Of a stretch of DNA of 42,489 nucleotides, positions 16,022 to 24,802 are shown piece after piece. Location of the stretch: contig DIUC01000034.1 in the NCBI GenBank assembly GCA_002435785.1, forward strand, positions 1 to 42,489, written 5' to 3'. Source of the DNA: Saprospiraceae bacterium UBA6168. GTDB lineage: Bacteria; Bacteroidota; Bacteroidia; Chitinophagales; Saprospiraceae. A program made the translations under genes and the position numbers. The stretch's first letter is position 1. The number at the start of each line of letters is the position of its first letter. The notes beneath the pieces were generated by a model that had not been told where the DNA came from, did no database searches, and saw nothing but the letters and a program-made list of their open reading frames with translations.

Positions 16022-16642
16022 ATGGCACGCAAACGTCGGTTTATCGTCTCTTTTAGCAGGTACAGTAAGGAAACTTTCCTCTCCTTAGCTTCCAATGCAA
16101 ATACAGGCATTGGTGGCAATCCTGATTTTGCAGATGCCCCCGTCACTGCCTTAGCTTTTAAAGCTGCATATGATGCTATGGTCGTTGCTGCACCCGATGC
16201 TGTGCGTGATAATATTGATGGGCTTCGGATATTCAAGCCACTGCGTGATACGGTGGAAGGCATGATGACCCAATTGGGCGATTATGCCCAAAGCACTATC
16301 GGGAATGACCCCGAACGAATGGTGGCCAGCAAATTGCCCCTGACCAAAGAACCTGAGGCTCGTCCAGATAATGTGAATGTGGTGGTATCAGGCCCCAAAG
16401 TGGAGAACGGCCCTGCTGCCGGCAAGATAAACGTCTCTGTAAAACCTAACAAAGCTGCCGATGGAATCGCCATATTTATACGCCAGCCCGACCTTACGTA
16501 TGTGGAGCGGGCAAAGGTAAATGGTTTCAAAACTACCCTCAGCGGCTTCACGCCCGAAGAAGTGCTGGTGGTGCAAATCTGCTATTGGAACAACGAAGGA
16601 AACGGGCCAATGATGGCCAAGCCAATGGCAATCGTGGTATAG
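16022..16642 (+). CDS. Hypothetical protein, helical N-terminus and Fn3-like C-terminus
   Basis: The product has 206 residues with no signal peptide (MARKRRFIVSFSRYS), so it is probably cytoplasmic. Residues about 20-100 are helix-prone (AFKAAYDAMVVAAPDAVRDN, then RDTVEGMMTQLGDYA). Residues about 115-206 are strand-rich and read like a fibronectin-type-III-like sandwich (GKINVSVKPNKAADGIAIFI, then YVERAKVNGFKTTLSGFTPE and VLVVQICYWNNEGNGPM). I do not recognise a named family. The gene stands alone after the 21-bp array and before a strong terminator, and is not related to the caspases. Its real coding status is supported by length, balanced composition and the terminator right behind it. Confidence 0.7.
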   Translation: MARKRRFIVSFSRYSKETFLSLASNANTGIGGNPDFADAPVTALAFKAAYDAMVVAAPDAVRDNIDGLRIFKPLRDTVEGMMTQLGDYAQSTIGNDPERMVASKLPLTKEPEARPDNVNVVVSGPKVENGPAAGKINVSVKPNKAADGIAIFIRQPDLTYVERAKVNGFKTTLSGFTPEEVLVVQICYWNNEGNGPMMAKPMAIVV

Positions 16643-16720
16643 CGCATAAGGTTGGAAATATCTGGTGTGGATAAGATACCTTGCCTTCGATTCCAGCACC
16701 TTTATTATATATAGGCATAA

Positions 16721-16756
16721 AAAAGCCCCCAGTACTTGTTTCTAGGGGCTTTTCTT
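16721..16756 (+). terminator. Intrinsic terminator after the 16022 gene
   Basis: AAAAGCCCC (16721-16729) pairs with GGGGCTTTT (16745-16753), loop 15 bases, running into TTCTT. The symmetric A and T flanks would let it work on both strands. Confidence 0.85.
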
Positions 16757-16782
16757 ATGGGCGGTGGCGGTCGTTGGTTGGG

Positions 16783-16914
16783 ATTATAGTTGTTTGAATA
16801 TCTATCTGGTTGTTTGGGCAAGGGGGCAAGCCCCCTTGGAAAAGTCACTGTTCCAAGGGGGCTTGCCCTCTTGCCGAATTTCAAACATTAATCAGTTATT
16901 CAAACAACTATAAT
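16783..16914. repeat. Nested 132-bp inverted repeat
   Basis: The outer arms are a perfect 18-bp match (16783-16800 with 16897-16914, ATTATAGTTGTTTGAATA and complement). The inner arms are 25 bp with one mismatch (16817-16841 with 16851-16875), built around GGCAAGGGGGCAAGCCCCC and its partner. It fills most of the gap between the 16022 gene and the SusC gene, together with the terminator above; the remaining ~320 bases up to 17234 show only A-rich sequence that I cannot assign. It fits a small non-autonomous element or a strong cruciform. Confidence 0.7.
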
Positions 16915-17234
16915 CTTCAGCTTAAATATTTGTCATGGTCAAAATCAAACCCAGCTTACATTTTTATTGATAACCTTCTTCTTAAAAAGGCATTTATTGT
17001 AAACGGTTAAGCCATGCCAATGAAAAGATAAGTTGGAGCTGCCGTTTTGATGATTGCCGCAAAAAAAAAATCCAACAAAAAAAAATCAGAATTCCCACAG
17101 TATTGAACAAAATAACTACTAGGTTAGCGGCCTCTTCTCTCGTACTGCTCCACATCCTCCCAAAGCTCCTTGACACGCCGTTTTACTACAGAAATTTCGA
17201 GAATATTCTACTAACTATAAAACCCTTTTGGCGC

Positions 17235-20200
17235 ATGAAAACGATGATGTTTACCCTCCTTGCCCTTTTGACCTTTTTGGCCATCCAAGTCTCTGCACAA
17301 GTAAGCGGCACTGTCACCGGCGAAAACGGAGACCCGCTGCCCGGTGTGAATATCTTCGAAAAAAACACCCAGACCGGGACGGTCACCGATGAAAACGGCT
17401 TCTTTTCCATCAATGCCACAGATGGCTCCATGCTGGAGTTTAGCATGGTAGGCTACACTACCTACACCACCAAGATCAAGGCGACCCAAAGCCTCAACGT
17501 CATCCTTCGGGAAGGTGTGCAACTGAATGAAGTGGTGGTAGCTGCACTGGGCATCAACAAGGAAAAGGATGCCCTGGCCTACGCCCACAACGAAATCAGC
17601 GCCGAACCGCTTGCCCTGGCACGGGAAACCAACCTCGGCGACGCCCTCGCTGGCCTAGTGCCTGGCGTCAACGTGAGCAATATCGGCTCCGGCCCCGGCG
17701 GCTCCACCCGCATCATCATCAGAGGCTACCACTCCGTTTCTCGGGACAACCAGCCACTGTTCGTCATTGATGGTGTGCCAATGGACAACACCACGCTCGG
17801 CAGCGCCAGCCTATGGGGCGGGCAGGACTGGGGCGATGGCCTCAGCAGCCTCAACCCCGACGATATTGACAAAATATCGGTGCTGAAAGGCAATGCCGCC
17901 GCTGCCCTCTACGGCTCCCGTGCCAGCAATGGCGTCATCCTCATCACCACCAAACGGGGCTCACCCCCTTTAGGGGGCAGGGGGGCGGGAATTGGTGTGG
18001 AAGTGAACTCCAATTTCACCATTGACCAGCCGCTCACCCGCTTCAATTTCCAGCAAGAATTTGGTCAGGGCTGGGGGCCATGGAAGCCCGGTTCGCAGGG
18101 CGACGCCTTCGGCAGCAACTGGTTCAACTGGGGTCCCCGGCTCGATGGCGAGCCGCTTGCGCAGTTCGATGGCGTGGTGCGGCCCTACGCCGCCGCTAAG
18201 GACAATTTCCGCAAGTTTTACCAAAATGGAAAAACCATCAGCAACTCCGTGGCCCTGACGGGCGGCAGCCAGCAGCTCAACTGGCGCTTTGGTTTTTCTC
18301 ACCTCGACAATGATTTTATTGTCCCAAACACCACCTTCAACCGCAAGACGTTCACCCTCGCAATGGGTGGTGAAGTGCTGAAAAACCTGACCATGGAAGT
18401 CACCGCCCGCTACGTGTTGGAGGAGTCCGGCAACCGTCCCCGCATGTCGGACAGCCCCGGCAATCCCAACTATGCCATCGGCGTACTGCCCCCGAATGTT
18501 CCCGTGGAGGCACTCAAAGGCCCAAACGGCGATGGTTCCAAAGCGGATGGCACCGAGCTTGGCATGAACGTTAACCCGTACATCACCAACCCCTACTGGG
18601 CCACTTCTCGCTTCAAGACGGAGGACAAGCTCAACCGAATCATCGGCTCCGCCATGCTGCGCTACGACCTCGGCTGGGCTTATCTGCAAGGGCGCATCGG
18701 CACCGACTATTTCAACAGCCGTCGCTTGGACATCACCCCGGCGGGCACGGCCTTCAACCCCGACGGCGGCATGACTGACCAGACCATTTCCAACACGCAT
18801 ACCAACGCCGACTTCCTGCTCGGTAGCCGCCACGACTTTGACAGTGGTTTCGGTTTCGATTTTTTCGTTGGCGCAAACCGCATGGACAACTCCTACGAAT
18901 ACACGGGCATAGGCGGCAACAGGTTCAATATCAAGGGTCTGCAAACGGTGCAAAACACGGCCAACCAGTTCAACTGGTACGGCCTGTCGAGGCGCCGGGT
19001 CAATTCCGTTTTTGGCTCCGCAACCCTCCACTATGACCGCTGGCTTTACCTCACGCTCACGGGCCGCAACGACTGGTTCAGCACCCTGCCCACCGATGCC
19101 AACAACCTGTTTTACCCCTCCGTTGGGCTTAGTTTCGTCTTTTCTGAACTGGGCAACCTGCCGGATTTTATCAGCTATGGCAAGGTGTACAGCAATTGGG
19201 CGGAGGTGAGTGGCGACGTGGACCCCTATGCCCTCGACCTCACTTACCAACTTTCGGGGCAAGGCTTTCAGGGGCAGCCGCTTGGCGTCATCACCAACGG
19301 AAGAGTGCCCGACCGAGCACTTGCACCTTCCATTTCAAGGGAGCTGGAGGCTGGGTTTGAAATGCGGTTTTTCCACAACCGCCTTGGGCTGGAACTGGCC
19401 GGTTACTCCCGCAACAGCTTCAACGACATCATCCTTCAAACCATTTCCAATGCCTCCGGCTTCGATGCAGCCTACTCCAAGGAAGGGGAAATCCGCAACA
19501 AGGGCATCGAGGGACTTTTGAATATAACCCTATGGCAATCAAAGGACTGGATTTGGAACGTTTCGCTCAATGCCGCCAAAAACTGGAACGAAGTGACCAA
19601 TTTGGGCGAAGGCGTGAAAGACATCCAGGTGGACGCCAGCCGCACGTTTACCGCATTTATCCACCACGAAGTCGGGCATCCGGCGAGCGTCATCAAGGGC
19701 TTCGAATACGTGCGGGACGATAAGGGCAATATCGTTTTCGGCTCAAACGGCATGCCGCTGAAAGGCGATTACGTCATCCTCGGCAACGGCGTCCACGACT
19801 TCACGGGGGGCATCACCAACACCGTCAGTTGGCGACAAATCAGCCTGAGCTTTTTGATTGATGTAAAAACGGGTGGGAAGATTTTTTCTGGAACAAACGC
19901 CTATGCCTACCTTTTTGGCCAGCACAAAAAAACGCTGGAAGGCCGGGAAACGGGCTTCGTGGGCAAGGGTGTGACGGAATCGGGCGAGCCCAACACCGTC
20001 TCATTTAACCAAGAAAACCTGTTGCCCTATTATTCGAACCTGTTCAACAACATCGCGGAGGAGTTCGTGTACGACGCCAGTTTTGCGAAGCTGCGGCAAG
20101 TGATTTTGACGCTGAATTTTCCAAAAAAATGGCTGGGGAAAGTACCCATTGCTGGCGTATCCATCTCGGCGGTCGGCAGGAACCTGCTGCTGCTCTGGTC

Positions 20201-20318
20201 GAAAGTGCCAAATGTGGATCCGGAAAGCACCTACAACAACACCAATGCTCAAGGGTTAGAGCTGTTCGGCGTGCCCCAAACGAGGAGTTTTGGGGTGAAT
20301 TTGAACGTGAAATTTTGA
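17235..20318 (+). CDS. SusC/RagA-family TonB-dependent outer-membrane transporter
   Basis: This 1027-residue barrel imports a substrate too large for porins, driven by TonB, together with the SusD partner downstream. The ATG at 17235 precedes a signal peptide (MKTMMFTLLALLTFLAIQVS); the longer upstream frame does not look like protein. A carboxypeptidase-regulatory-like domain comes first (about 22-100: SGTVTGENGDPLPGVNIF, FSMVGYTTY), then the plug (about 115-240: LNEVVVAALGI, then RIIIRGYHS, NPDDIDKISVLKGNAAAALY, ASNGVILITTKRG) and the barrel to the terminal aromatic residue (FGVNLNVKF). Right after TTKRG a segment SPPLGGRGA (about 242-250) comes from a CCCCCTTTAGGGGG palindrome lying in frame. 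No glycan hydrolase is adjacent, so the substrate is unknown. Confidence 0.93.
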   Translation: MKTMMFTLLALLTFLAIQVSAQVSGTVTGENGDPLPGVNIFEKNTQTGTVTDENGFFSINATDGSMLEFSMVGYTTYTTKIKATQSLNVILREGVQLNEVVVAALGINKEKDALAYAHNEISAEPLALARETNLGDALAGLVPGVNVSNIGSGPGGSTRIIIRGYHSVSRDNQPLFVIDGVPMDNTTLGSASLWGGQDWGDGLSSLNPDDIDKISVLKGNAAAALYGSRASNGVILITTKRGSPPLGGRGAGIGVEVNSNFTIDQPLTRFNFQQEFGQGWGPWKPGSQGDAFGSNWFNWGPRLDGEPLAQFDGVVRPYAAAKDNFRKFYQNGKTISNSVALTGGSQQLNWRFGFSHLDNDFIVPNTTFNRKTFTLAMGGEVLKNLTMEVTARYVLEESGNRPRMSDSPGNPNYAIGVLPPNVPVEALKGPNGDGSKADGTELGMNVNPYITNPYWATSRFKTEDKLNRIIGSAMLRYDLGWAYLQGRIGTDYFNSRRLDITPAGTAFNPDGGMTDQTISNTHTNADFLLGSRHDFDSGFGFDFFVGANRMDNSYEYTGIGGNRFNIKGLQTVQNTANQFNWYGLSRRRVNSVFGSATLHYDRWLYLTLTGRNDWFSTLPTDANNLFYPSVGLSFVFSELGNLPDFISYGKVYSNWAEVSGDVDPYALDLTYQLSGQGFQGQPLGVITNGRVPDRALAPSISRELEAGFEMRFFHNRLGLELAGYSRNSFNDIILQTISNASGFDAAYSKEGEIRNKGIEGLLNITLWQSKDWIWNVSLNAAKNWNEVTNLGEGVKDIQVDASRTFTAFIHHEVGHPASVIKGFEYVRDDKGNIVFGSNGMPLKGDYVILGNGVHDFTGGITNTVSWRQISLSFLIDVKTGGKIFSGTNAYAYLFGQHKKTLEGRETGFVGKGVTESGEPNTVSFNQENLLPYYSNLFNNIAEEFVYDASFAKLRQVILTLNFPKKWLGKVPIAGVSISAVGRNLLLLWSKVPNVDPESTYNNTNAQGLELFGVPQTRSFGVNLNVKF

Positions 20319-20336
20319 TTTTAAAAAAGCCTAAAA

Positions 20337-21812
20337 ATGAAAAAAGCAATCCTTCTCTTGACGATATTTTCCTTCCTCACCGCTTGCGACAAAGACTTCG
20401 AGGAAATCAACACCAACCCGACCGCTGCCAATGACATCGAGCCGAAGTTGTTGTTCTCGACGGCACTGCTGCAAGGCGCTGGCGACCCCTACCAAAGCGA
20501 GGGCCCAATCATGGCTTATGCGTCCTGTTTTGTGCAGCATATCGCCGCAGTCACCTTTAACTGGGAAGGCGACAAGTATTTTTACAACGCCTTCCACAAC
20601 GATGTCATGTTCAATGGCGGCTACAAGCAAGAGGTAAAGTCGCTCGTCGCCTTGCTCGATAAGGTAAAGGACGACCCCAGCCAATCGAACCTCTACGCAG
20701 CTGCCCGAATCTGGGAAGCCGTGGTATTCCAACGCCTGACCGACCTCTACGGCGATGTGCCGCATTCGGCGGCTGGTCGGGGCTTTCTCGACAGCAACTT
20801 CAAGCCCGTTTACGACCGCCAGCAGGACATTTACCTTGACCTTTTGGCAGGGCTGGAAGCGGCAACAGCGGCACTCGACGCCTCCAAGCCGTTCATCGGC
20901 GATGCCGATTTCATCTTCCACGGCGACGTGGAAAAATGGCGGCGCTTCGGCAACACGATGATGCTCCGCCTCGCCCTCCGCATGGTAAAGGCCGACCCCG
21001 CCGCTGCCGAAGCCTGGGCCAAAAAAGCCATCACCGGTGGCGTCATGCAGAACTTGGACGACAGCGCCCTCGTGCCCCATACCGATGGCGATATTTTGGT
21101 TCAAAATGGCATTGGCTATTTCATGGCCGTGGAGGACAACGGACGGCTCTGCAAAACCTTCGTGGATTGGATGAAAGCAGCCAACGACCCCCGCCTGCCC
21201 GTGCTGAGTTTTGTTGCCACCGGCGGCGAGCCAAAGGGATTGCCCAACGGCCTTGACCTTGGGATGCTAACCGACTTCACAGGAGATACCTCCGTGGAGT
21301 CCTATAGCCGCATCAATCCGGCACTCGTACAGCGCTGGACACCCACGATGATACAGGGCTATGCAGAAGCGGAACTCATGCTCGCCGAAGCAGCCGTGCG
21401 TGGCTGGAGCAATGGCGACCCTGCCACACATTATCAGAATGGCGTTCGGTCAGCGATGCAGCAATTGGCACTTTTTGACGCTTCGACTGGCATTTCCGAT
21501 GCCGACATTGACGGTTATTTGACCGCCCACCCATTTGCTCCAGCCAATTCCGATGCAGCACTCGAACAAATCAACACCCAATATTGGGCGGCCACTTTCC
21601 TCAACGGGTTGGAGGCTTTCGCTAATTGGCGGCGCAGTGGTTACCCGAACCTGACCCCTTCCAAATTTCCGGGAAATGCCACGGGCGGCGTGATTCCCCG
21701 GCGGTTGCAGTACCCACAAGTGGAGTTTTCGGTGAACGGGGAGAATGTCAATGCCGCCATTGCCCGGCAGGGCACCGACGATTTTTTGACGAGGGTTTGG
21801 TGGGACAAATAA
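20337..21812 (+). CDS. SusD/RagB-family surface lipoprotein (SusD-like_2 type)
   Basis: The 491-residue protein binds nutrient on the cell surface and caps the SusC barrel. The lipobox is FLTAC with lipidated C17. The start of the mature protein (DKDFEEINTNPTAANDIEPK), then LLFSTALLQGAG, RIWEAVVFQRLTDLYGDVPH, the helical TPR-like core, and the C-terminal part with YWAATFLNGLEAFANWRRSG and PRRLQYPQ are the usual signatures of the SusD-like_2 group. The gene begins 18 bp after the SusC stop, so the two are one operon. The ligand cannot be inferred. Confidence 0.92.
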   Translation: MKKAILLLTIFSFLTACDKDFEEINTNPTAANDIEPKLLFSTALLQGAGDPYQSEGPIMAYASCFVQHIAAVTFNWEGDKYFYNAFHNDVMFNGGYKQEVKSLVALLDKVKDDPSQSNLYAAARIWEAVVFQRLTDLYGDVPHSAAGRGFLDSNFKPVYDRQQDIYLDLLAGLEAATAALDASKPFIGDADFIFHGDVEKWRRFGNTMMLRLALRMVKADPAAAEAWAKKAITGGVMQNLDDSALVPHTDGDILVQNGIGYFMAVEDNGRLCKTFVDWMKAANDPRLPVLSFVATGGEPKGLPNGLDLGMLTDFTGDTSVESYSRINPALVQRWTPTMIQGYAEAELMLAEAAVRGWSNGDPATHYQNGVRSAMQQLALFDASTGISDADIDGYLTAHPFAPANSDAALEQINTQYWAATFLNGLEAFANWRRSGYPNLTPSKFPGNATGGVIPRRLQYPQVEFSVNGENVNAAIARQGTDDFLTRVWWDK

Positions 21813-21864
21813 TGATAACCGAGTGGTTTTCATGGGGATTAATGGCAATTAGGACCCCTGCTTT

Positions 21865-21885
21865 AAAGCCTTAAAAGGCTTTCTT
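21865..21885 (+). terminator. Possible weak terminator after SusD
   Basis: AAAGCCTT (21865-21872) and AAGGCTTT (21875-21882) form a short hairpin followed by CTTAT, about 50 bases after the SusD stop. The 2-base loop and lack of a real T-run keep confidence low. Confidence 0.35.
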
Positions 21886-21919
21886 ATAAAAAACGCTAAA
21901 GCCATTTTTGTAGCTCTAA

Positions 21920-21958
21920 GTCGCTTTTGTCATGGCCTTCGGCCATGACAAAAGCGAC
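21920..21958. repeat. Perfect 18-bp hairpin
   Basis: GTCGCTTTTGTCATGGCC (21920-21937) and its exact complement (21941-21958) are separated by TTC. Neither side has a T-run, so it is more likely a repeat-element palindrome or an mRNA 3' stabiliser than a standard terminator. Confidence 0.7.
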
Positions 21959-22007
21959 AAAATAGGGAAGCGCAATTTTTATATGAAAGCCCTTTGAAGC
22001 CTAATTA

Positions 22008-22188
22008 AGGAACGTGTGAAAGATAAGTTGTTGCTTTCGGCGAGGGAATTTTTTCGGCTGGCAAGGCACTAAAACAGGCGCATAGTGGGGCTACGCAACT
22101 GTTTTGGTAACCCTGTCTGCCGACAGGCAGGGAAGCCAGCGGGAAAAAGACACCGCACAAAGTGATAAGTTATTTTTCACACGTTCCT
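22008..22188. mobile_element. 181-bp element with terminal inverted repeats, MITE-like
   Basis: The ends are inverted repeats of 22 bp with 20 matches: AGGAACGTGTGAAA (22008-22021) is an exact complement of 22175-22188, and the next 8 bases match with two exceptions. Inside are further hairpins (AAAACAG ... CTGTTTT around 22070-22106; CCCTGTCTGCCGACAGGCAGGG around 22111-22132). It holds no reading frame and ends 16 bp before the ATG of the 22205 caspase gene. No convincing target duplication is visible. It could be a miniature transposable element or a structured leader; there is no other copy in this window. Confidence 0.55.
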
Positions 22189-22204
22189 AAATAAAACTTG
22201 CCAA

Positions 22205-24790
22205 ATGAGATACTTGGTCGCCTTTATAATCCTGCATGCCGGAGTTTGCCTTTCCGCCCAGGTCATTGATATTGATGACAGCATCACCCGCGCTGTTATT
22301 GTCGGCATCTCCAACTATCAAGACCCTGCCATCCCTGACCTGCGCTTCGCCGACCGGGATGCGGAGGCTTTCTCCGAATACCTGCAATCAGCGGCTGGGG
22401 GCGTTTTGAGCAAGGAGAACATAAAGGTTTTGACCAATAACAAGGCGACCAACGCCCAGTTTACGGCTGCCCTCACCTGGCTGATGGAAGAAAGCCAGGA
22501 AGACGATTTGGCCATCATCTACTTTGCGGGGCACGGCGATGTGGAGGTGAAAATGCGCAGCCAGCCGGGCTTTCTGCTCACGTGGGACACACCCGGGCAA
22601 TCTTACATGGCCGGGGCGTTCCCGCTGTATTACCTGCAAGAAGTAGTGACGACCCTGTCCGTCGAAATAAAGGCCAGGGTACTGGTCATCTCGGATGCCT
22701 GCCATGCTGGCAATCTGGCAGGTGGCAATATCGGCGGGGCGGGGCTTACCAGCCTCAACTTGGCCAAGCAATTTGGCAACGAAGTAAAAATCATGTCCTG
22801 CCAAGCCAATGAACTCAGCATGGAAGGGGAGCAATGGGGTGGCGGTAGGGGTGTTTTCAGTTACTACCTCGTCGAGGGGCTGTACGGCTTGGCCGATGCC
22901 AACAACGACCAGCAGGTGAGCCTTTTTGAGATGAGCCGCTACCTCGAAGACAAGGTATCCACCGCCGTTGCCCCCCACTCTCAGATACCCATGACGGTGG
23001 GCAACCGGACGGAGGTCTTGTCCACGGTGGTGCCGGATTTATTGGCAAAACGCAAGCTGCAGTCGGCGGCTGGAAACCCAAGCGACGGCAACCAAGCAGT
23101 GGCCAGCCGGTCACCAAAGCCCGGTGAAGAACAGTACCTGGCGTTTGAGCAGACGCTCAGCGACCGCAGGTTCTTCGAGCCGCCCGGTGCCAATGCCGAT
23201 GAACTTTTTCAAAAAATGATGGCAGACCCGGCCATGTCCTCAAAGCACAAAGCCATGCGCCGTGACTTCGCCGCTGCCCTTCAAGATGAGGCGCAGCAGG
23301 CGCTCAATGCCCTGCTGGAATGCGACCCCGCCGAAGTGAACAACTATTTTTACAACCCCGAAAAATATGCGGAGTACCCGAAGTACCTCCAGCGAAGCAT
23401 CGAGCTATTGGACAAAGGGCATGTTTCCATGAAATCGCTGAAAGCGAAGCAGCTTTTTTTCGAAGCGTTCAACCTCTCCAGGGTGGCGGGTTCCAAGTCA
23501 ACCGACCAGTTAGAGCATGATTCCTTGAATTATTTGGCAAAGCAGCAGCTATTCGAAGCCATCGCCCTGCAACCCGATGCTGCTTATTTGTACAATGCGT
23601 TGGGCTTTTTGCATTACATGGCTGACCCGCCCTACACCGATTCCTTGTTGATTTATTGCCAAAAAGCCATTGAAATTTCCCCTACCTGGCTGATGCCCTA
23701 CCTCCACATCGCAGGTGAATACCATTGGGTGGGTGATATTGAAAAAGAGGCGGAATGGATGGGCAAGGCGGTGTCAACAACTTCCGATTCGGTGATCGTG
23801 ATGGAGCGGTTGTGCTGGCTGCGCATGTACCAAAACCAGCTTGACGAAGCGCTGAGATTGGCCGACCGCCTGATCATGGCCAAGCCCAATCTTTTCAATG
23901 GCTACGCCAACAAGGGAGGTGTCAACTTTTTGCTAAAAAACTATCCCGAAGCCGAAAAATGGATGCTGAAATCACAGGAGTTCTACAAATCGCCTTACCA
24001 GTTTTCCAACGATTACCTCGGCTACCTGTACTTAGCCACCCGGCGCAAGGAAAAGGGCACCCAACACTACGAGCAATTGATTGCCGATGACCGGAGCGCT
24101 GTTTACCTAAAGGCGAGGTTTTACAATTGGCTGGGGGACGGCCTGATAAACTTTACCACGGATTGGACCAAGGCCGAAAAATGCTACCGGGAATCGGAAG
24201 CCCTGGAGACCAATATTGCGAAGACTTGCCGCAACACCATTCGCATCGGCAAAATCAGGGTCATGCAGGGTAAATGGCGGGAAGCCAACGCTACCATCCG
24301 AAAAGTGCTCAATTACGACCCGAAGCCAAACCCCGCCCTGATACTGGCTTATGCCTTGCTCGGCGATATCGAAGCCAATGCCGGCAACTTGCAGGCTGCC
24401 GAAGATTTTTACAAACAAGCCCTGGCCTACTCCACTGGCGATTACCCATTTGACCTGGCCTTCAAGGAAGAGGCCATGTACCGTTACGGCGTTTTCCTGC
24501 TCCACCAAAATCGCCTCGACGAAGCGGAAAGCCAGTTCAGGACGTGCATGGACTATTCGCATGGGGGCGGCTACTTTGGCTATTACGGCATGGCCCTTTG
24601 CATGGCTAAACAGCTACAAAACGATGCCGCATTGGACTTTCTGGAAAAGGCGCTGGAGCATTATTACCCAATCTCAAAGCCAATACTGGAAGAACCACTT
24701 TTTAATCACATCAGTGCGTCGCCCCGCTTCTCGGAGATGATGAAGCGCAACTTTCCACTTGCCCCTTTGGGCAACCAAATCAAGGACTAA
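22205..24790 (+). CDS. Exported caspase-fold protease with TPR repeats
   Basis: This 861-residue member is the most divergent of the active paralogues. It has a short signal peptide (MRYLVAFIILHAGVCLSAQ) and a caspase domain about 28-250 with H110 (YFAGHGDVE) and C166 (SDACHAGN), EGEQWGGGRGVFSYY near 207-221, and EF-hand-like loop DANNDQQVSLFE at 231-242. The linker domain contains FAAALQDEAQQ (about 358-368) and YPKYLQRSIELLDKGHVSMK. A long TPR region (about 440-840) has repeats that vary more in length than in the 10266 and 13054 genes. The tail is NFPLAPLGNQIKD, so the Lys-Asp end is kept with an insertion before it. It follows the SusC/SusD operon and a MITE-like element, and precedes the next paralogue by 12 bp. 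Confidence 0.87.
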   Translation: MRYLVAFIILHAGVCLSAQVIDIDDSITRAVIVGISNYQDPAIPDLRFADRDAEAFSEYLQSAAGGVLSKENIKVLTNNKATNAQFTAALTWLMEESQEDDLAIIYFAGHGDVEVKMRSQPGFLLTWDTPGQSYMAGAFPLYYLQEVVTTLSVEIKARVLVISDACHAGNLAGGNIGGAGLTSLNLAKQFGNEVKIMSCQANELSMEGEQWGGGRGVFSYYLVEGLYGLADANNDQQVSLFEMSRYLEDKVSTAVAPHSQIPMTVGNRTEVLSTVVPDLLAKRKLQSAAGNPSDGNQAVASRSPKPGEEQYLAFEQTLSDRRFFEPPGANADELFQKMMADPAMSSKHKAMRRDFAAALQDEAQQALNALLECDPAEVNNYFYNPEKYAEYPKYLQRSIELLDKGHVSMKSLKAKQLFFEAFNLSRVAGSKSTDQLEHDSLNYLAKQQLFEAIALQPDAAYLYNALGFLHYMADPPYTDSLLIYCQKAIEISPTWLMPYLHIAGEYHWVGDIEKEAEWMGKAVSTTSDSVIVMERLCWLRMYQNQLDEALRLADRLIMAKPNLFNGYANKGGVNFLLKNYPEAEKWMLKSQEFYKSPYQFSNDYLGYLYLATRRKEKGTQHYEQLIADDRSAVYLKARFYNWLGDGLINFTTDWTKAEKCYRESEALETNIAKTCRNTIRIGKIRVMQGKWREANATIRKVLNYDPKPNPALILAYALLGDIEANAGNLQAAEDFYKQALAYSTGDYPFDLAFKEEAMYRYGVFLLHQNRLDEAESQFRTCMDYSHGGGYFGYYGMALCMAKQLQNDAALDFLEKALEHYYPISKPILEEPLFNHISASPRFSEMMKRNFPLAPLGNQIKD

Positions 24791-24802
24791 AAACTTATCA
24801 AA

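Noticed and set aside
17970..19262. 430-codon minus-strand frame
   Set aside because: Fully antisense to the SusC gene; Val/Ala/Gly/His-rich shadow of GC-rich third positions, no domain text.
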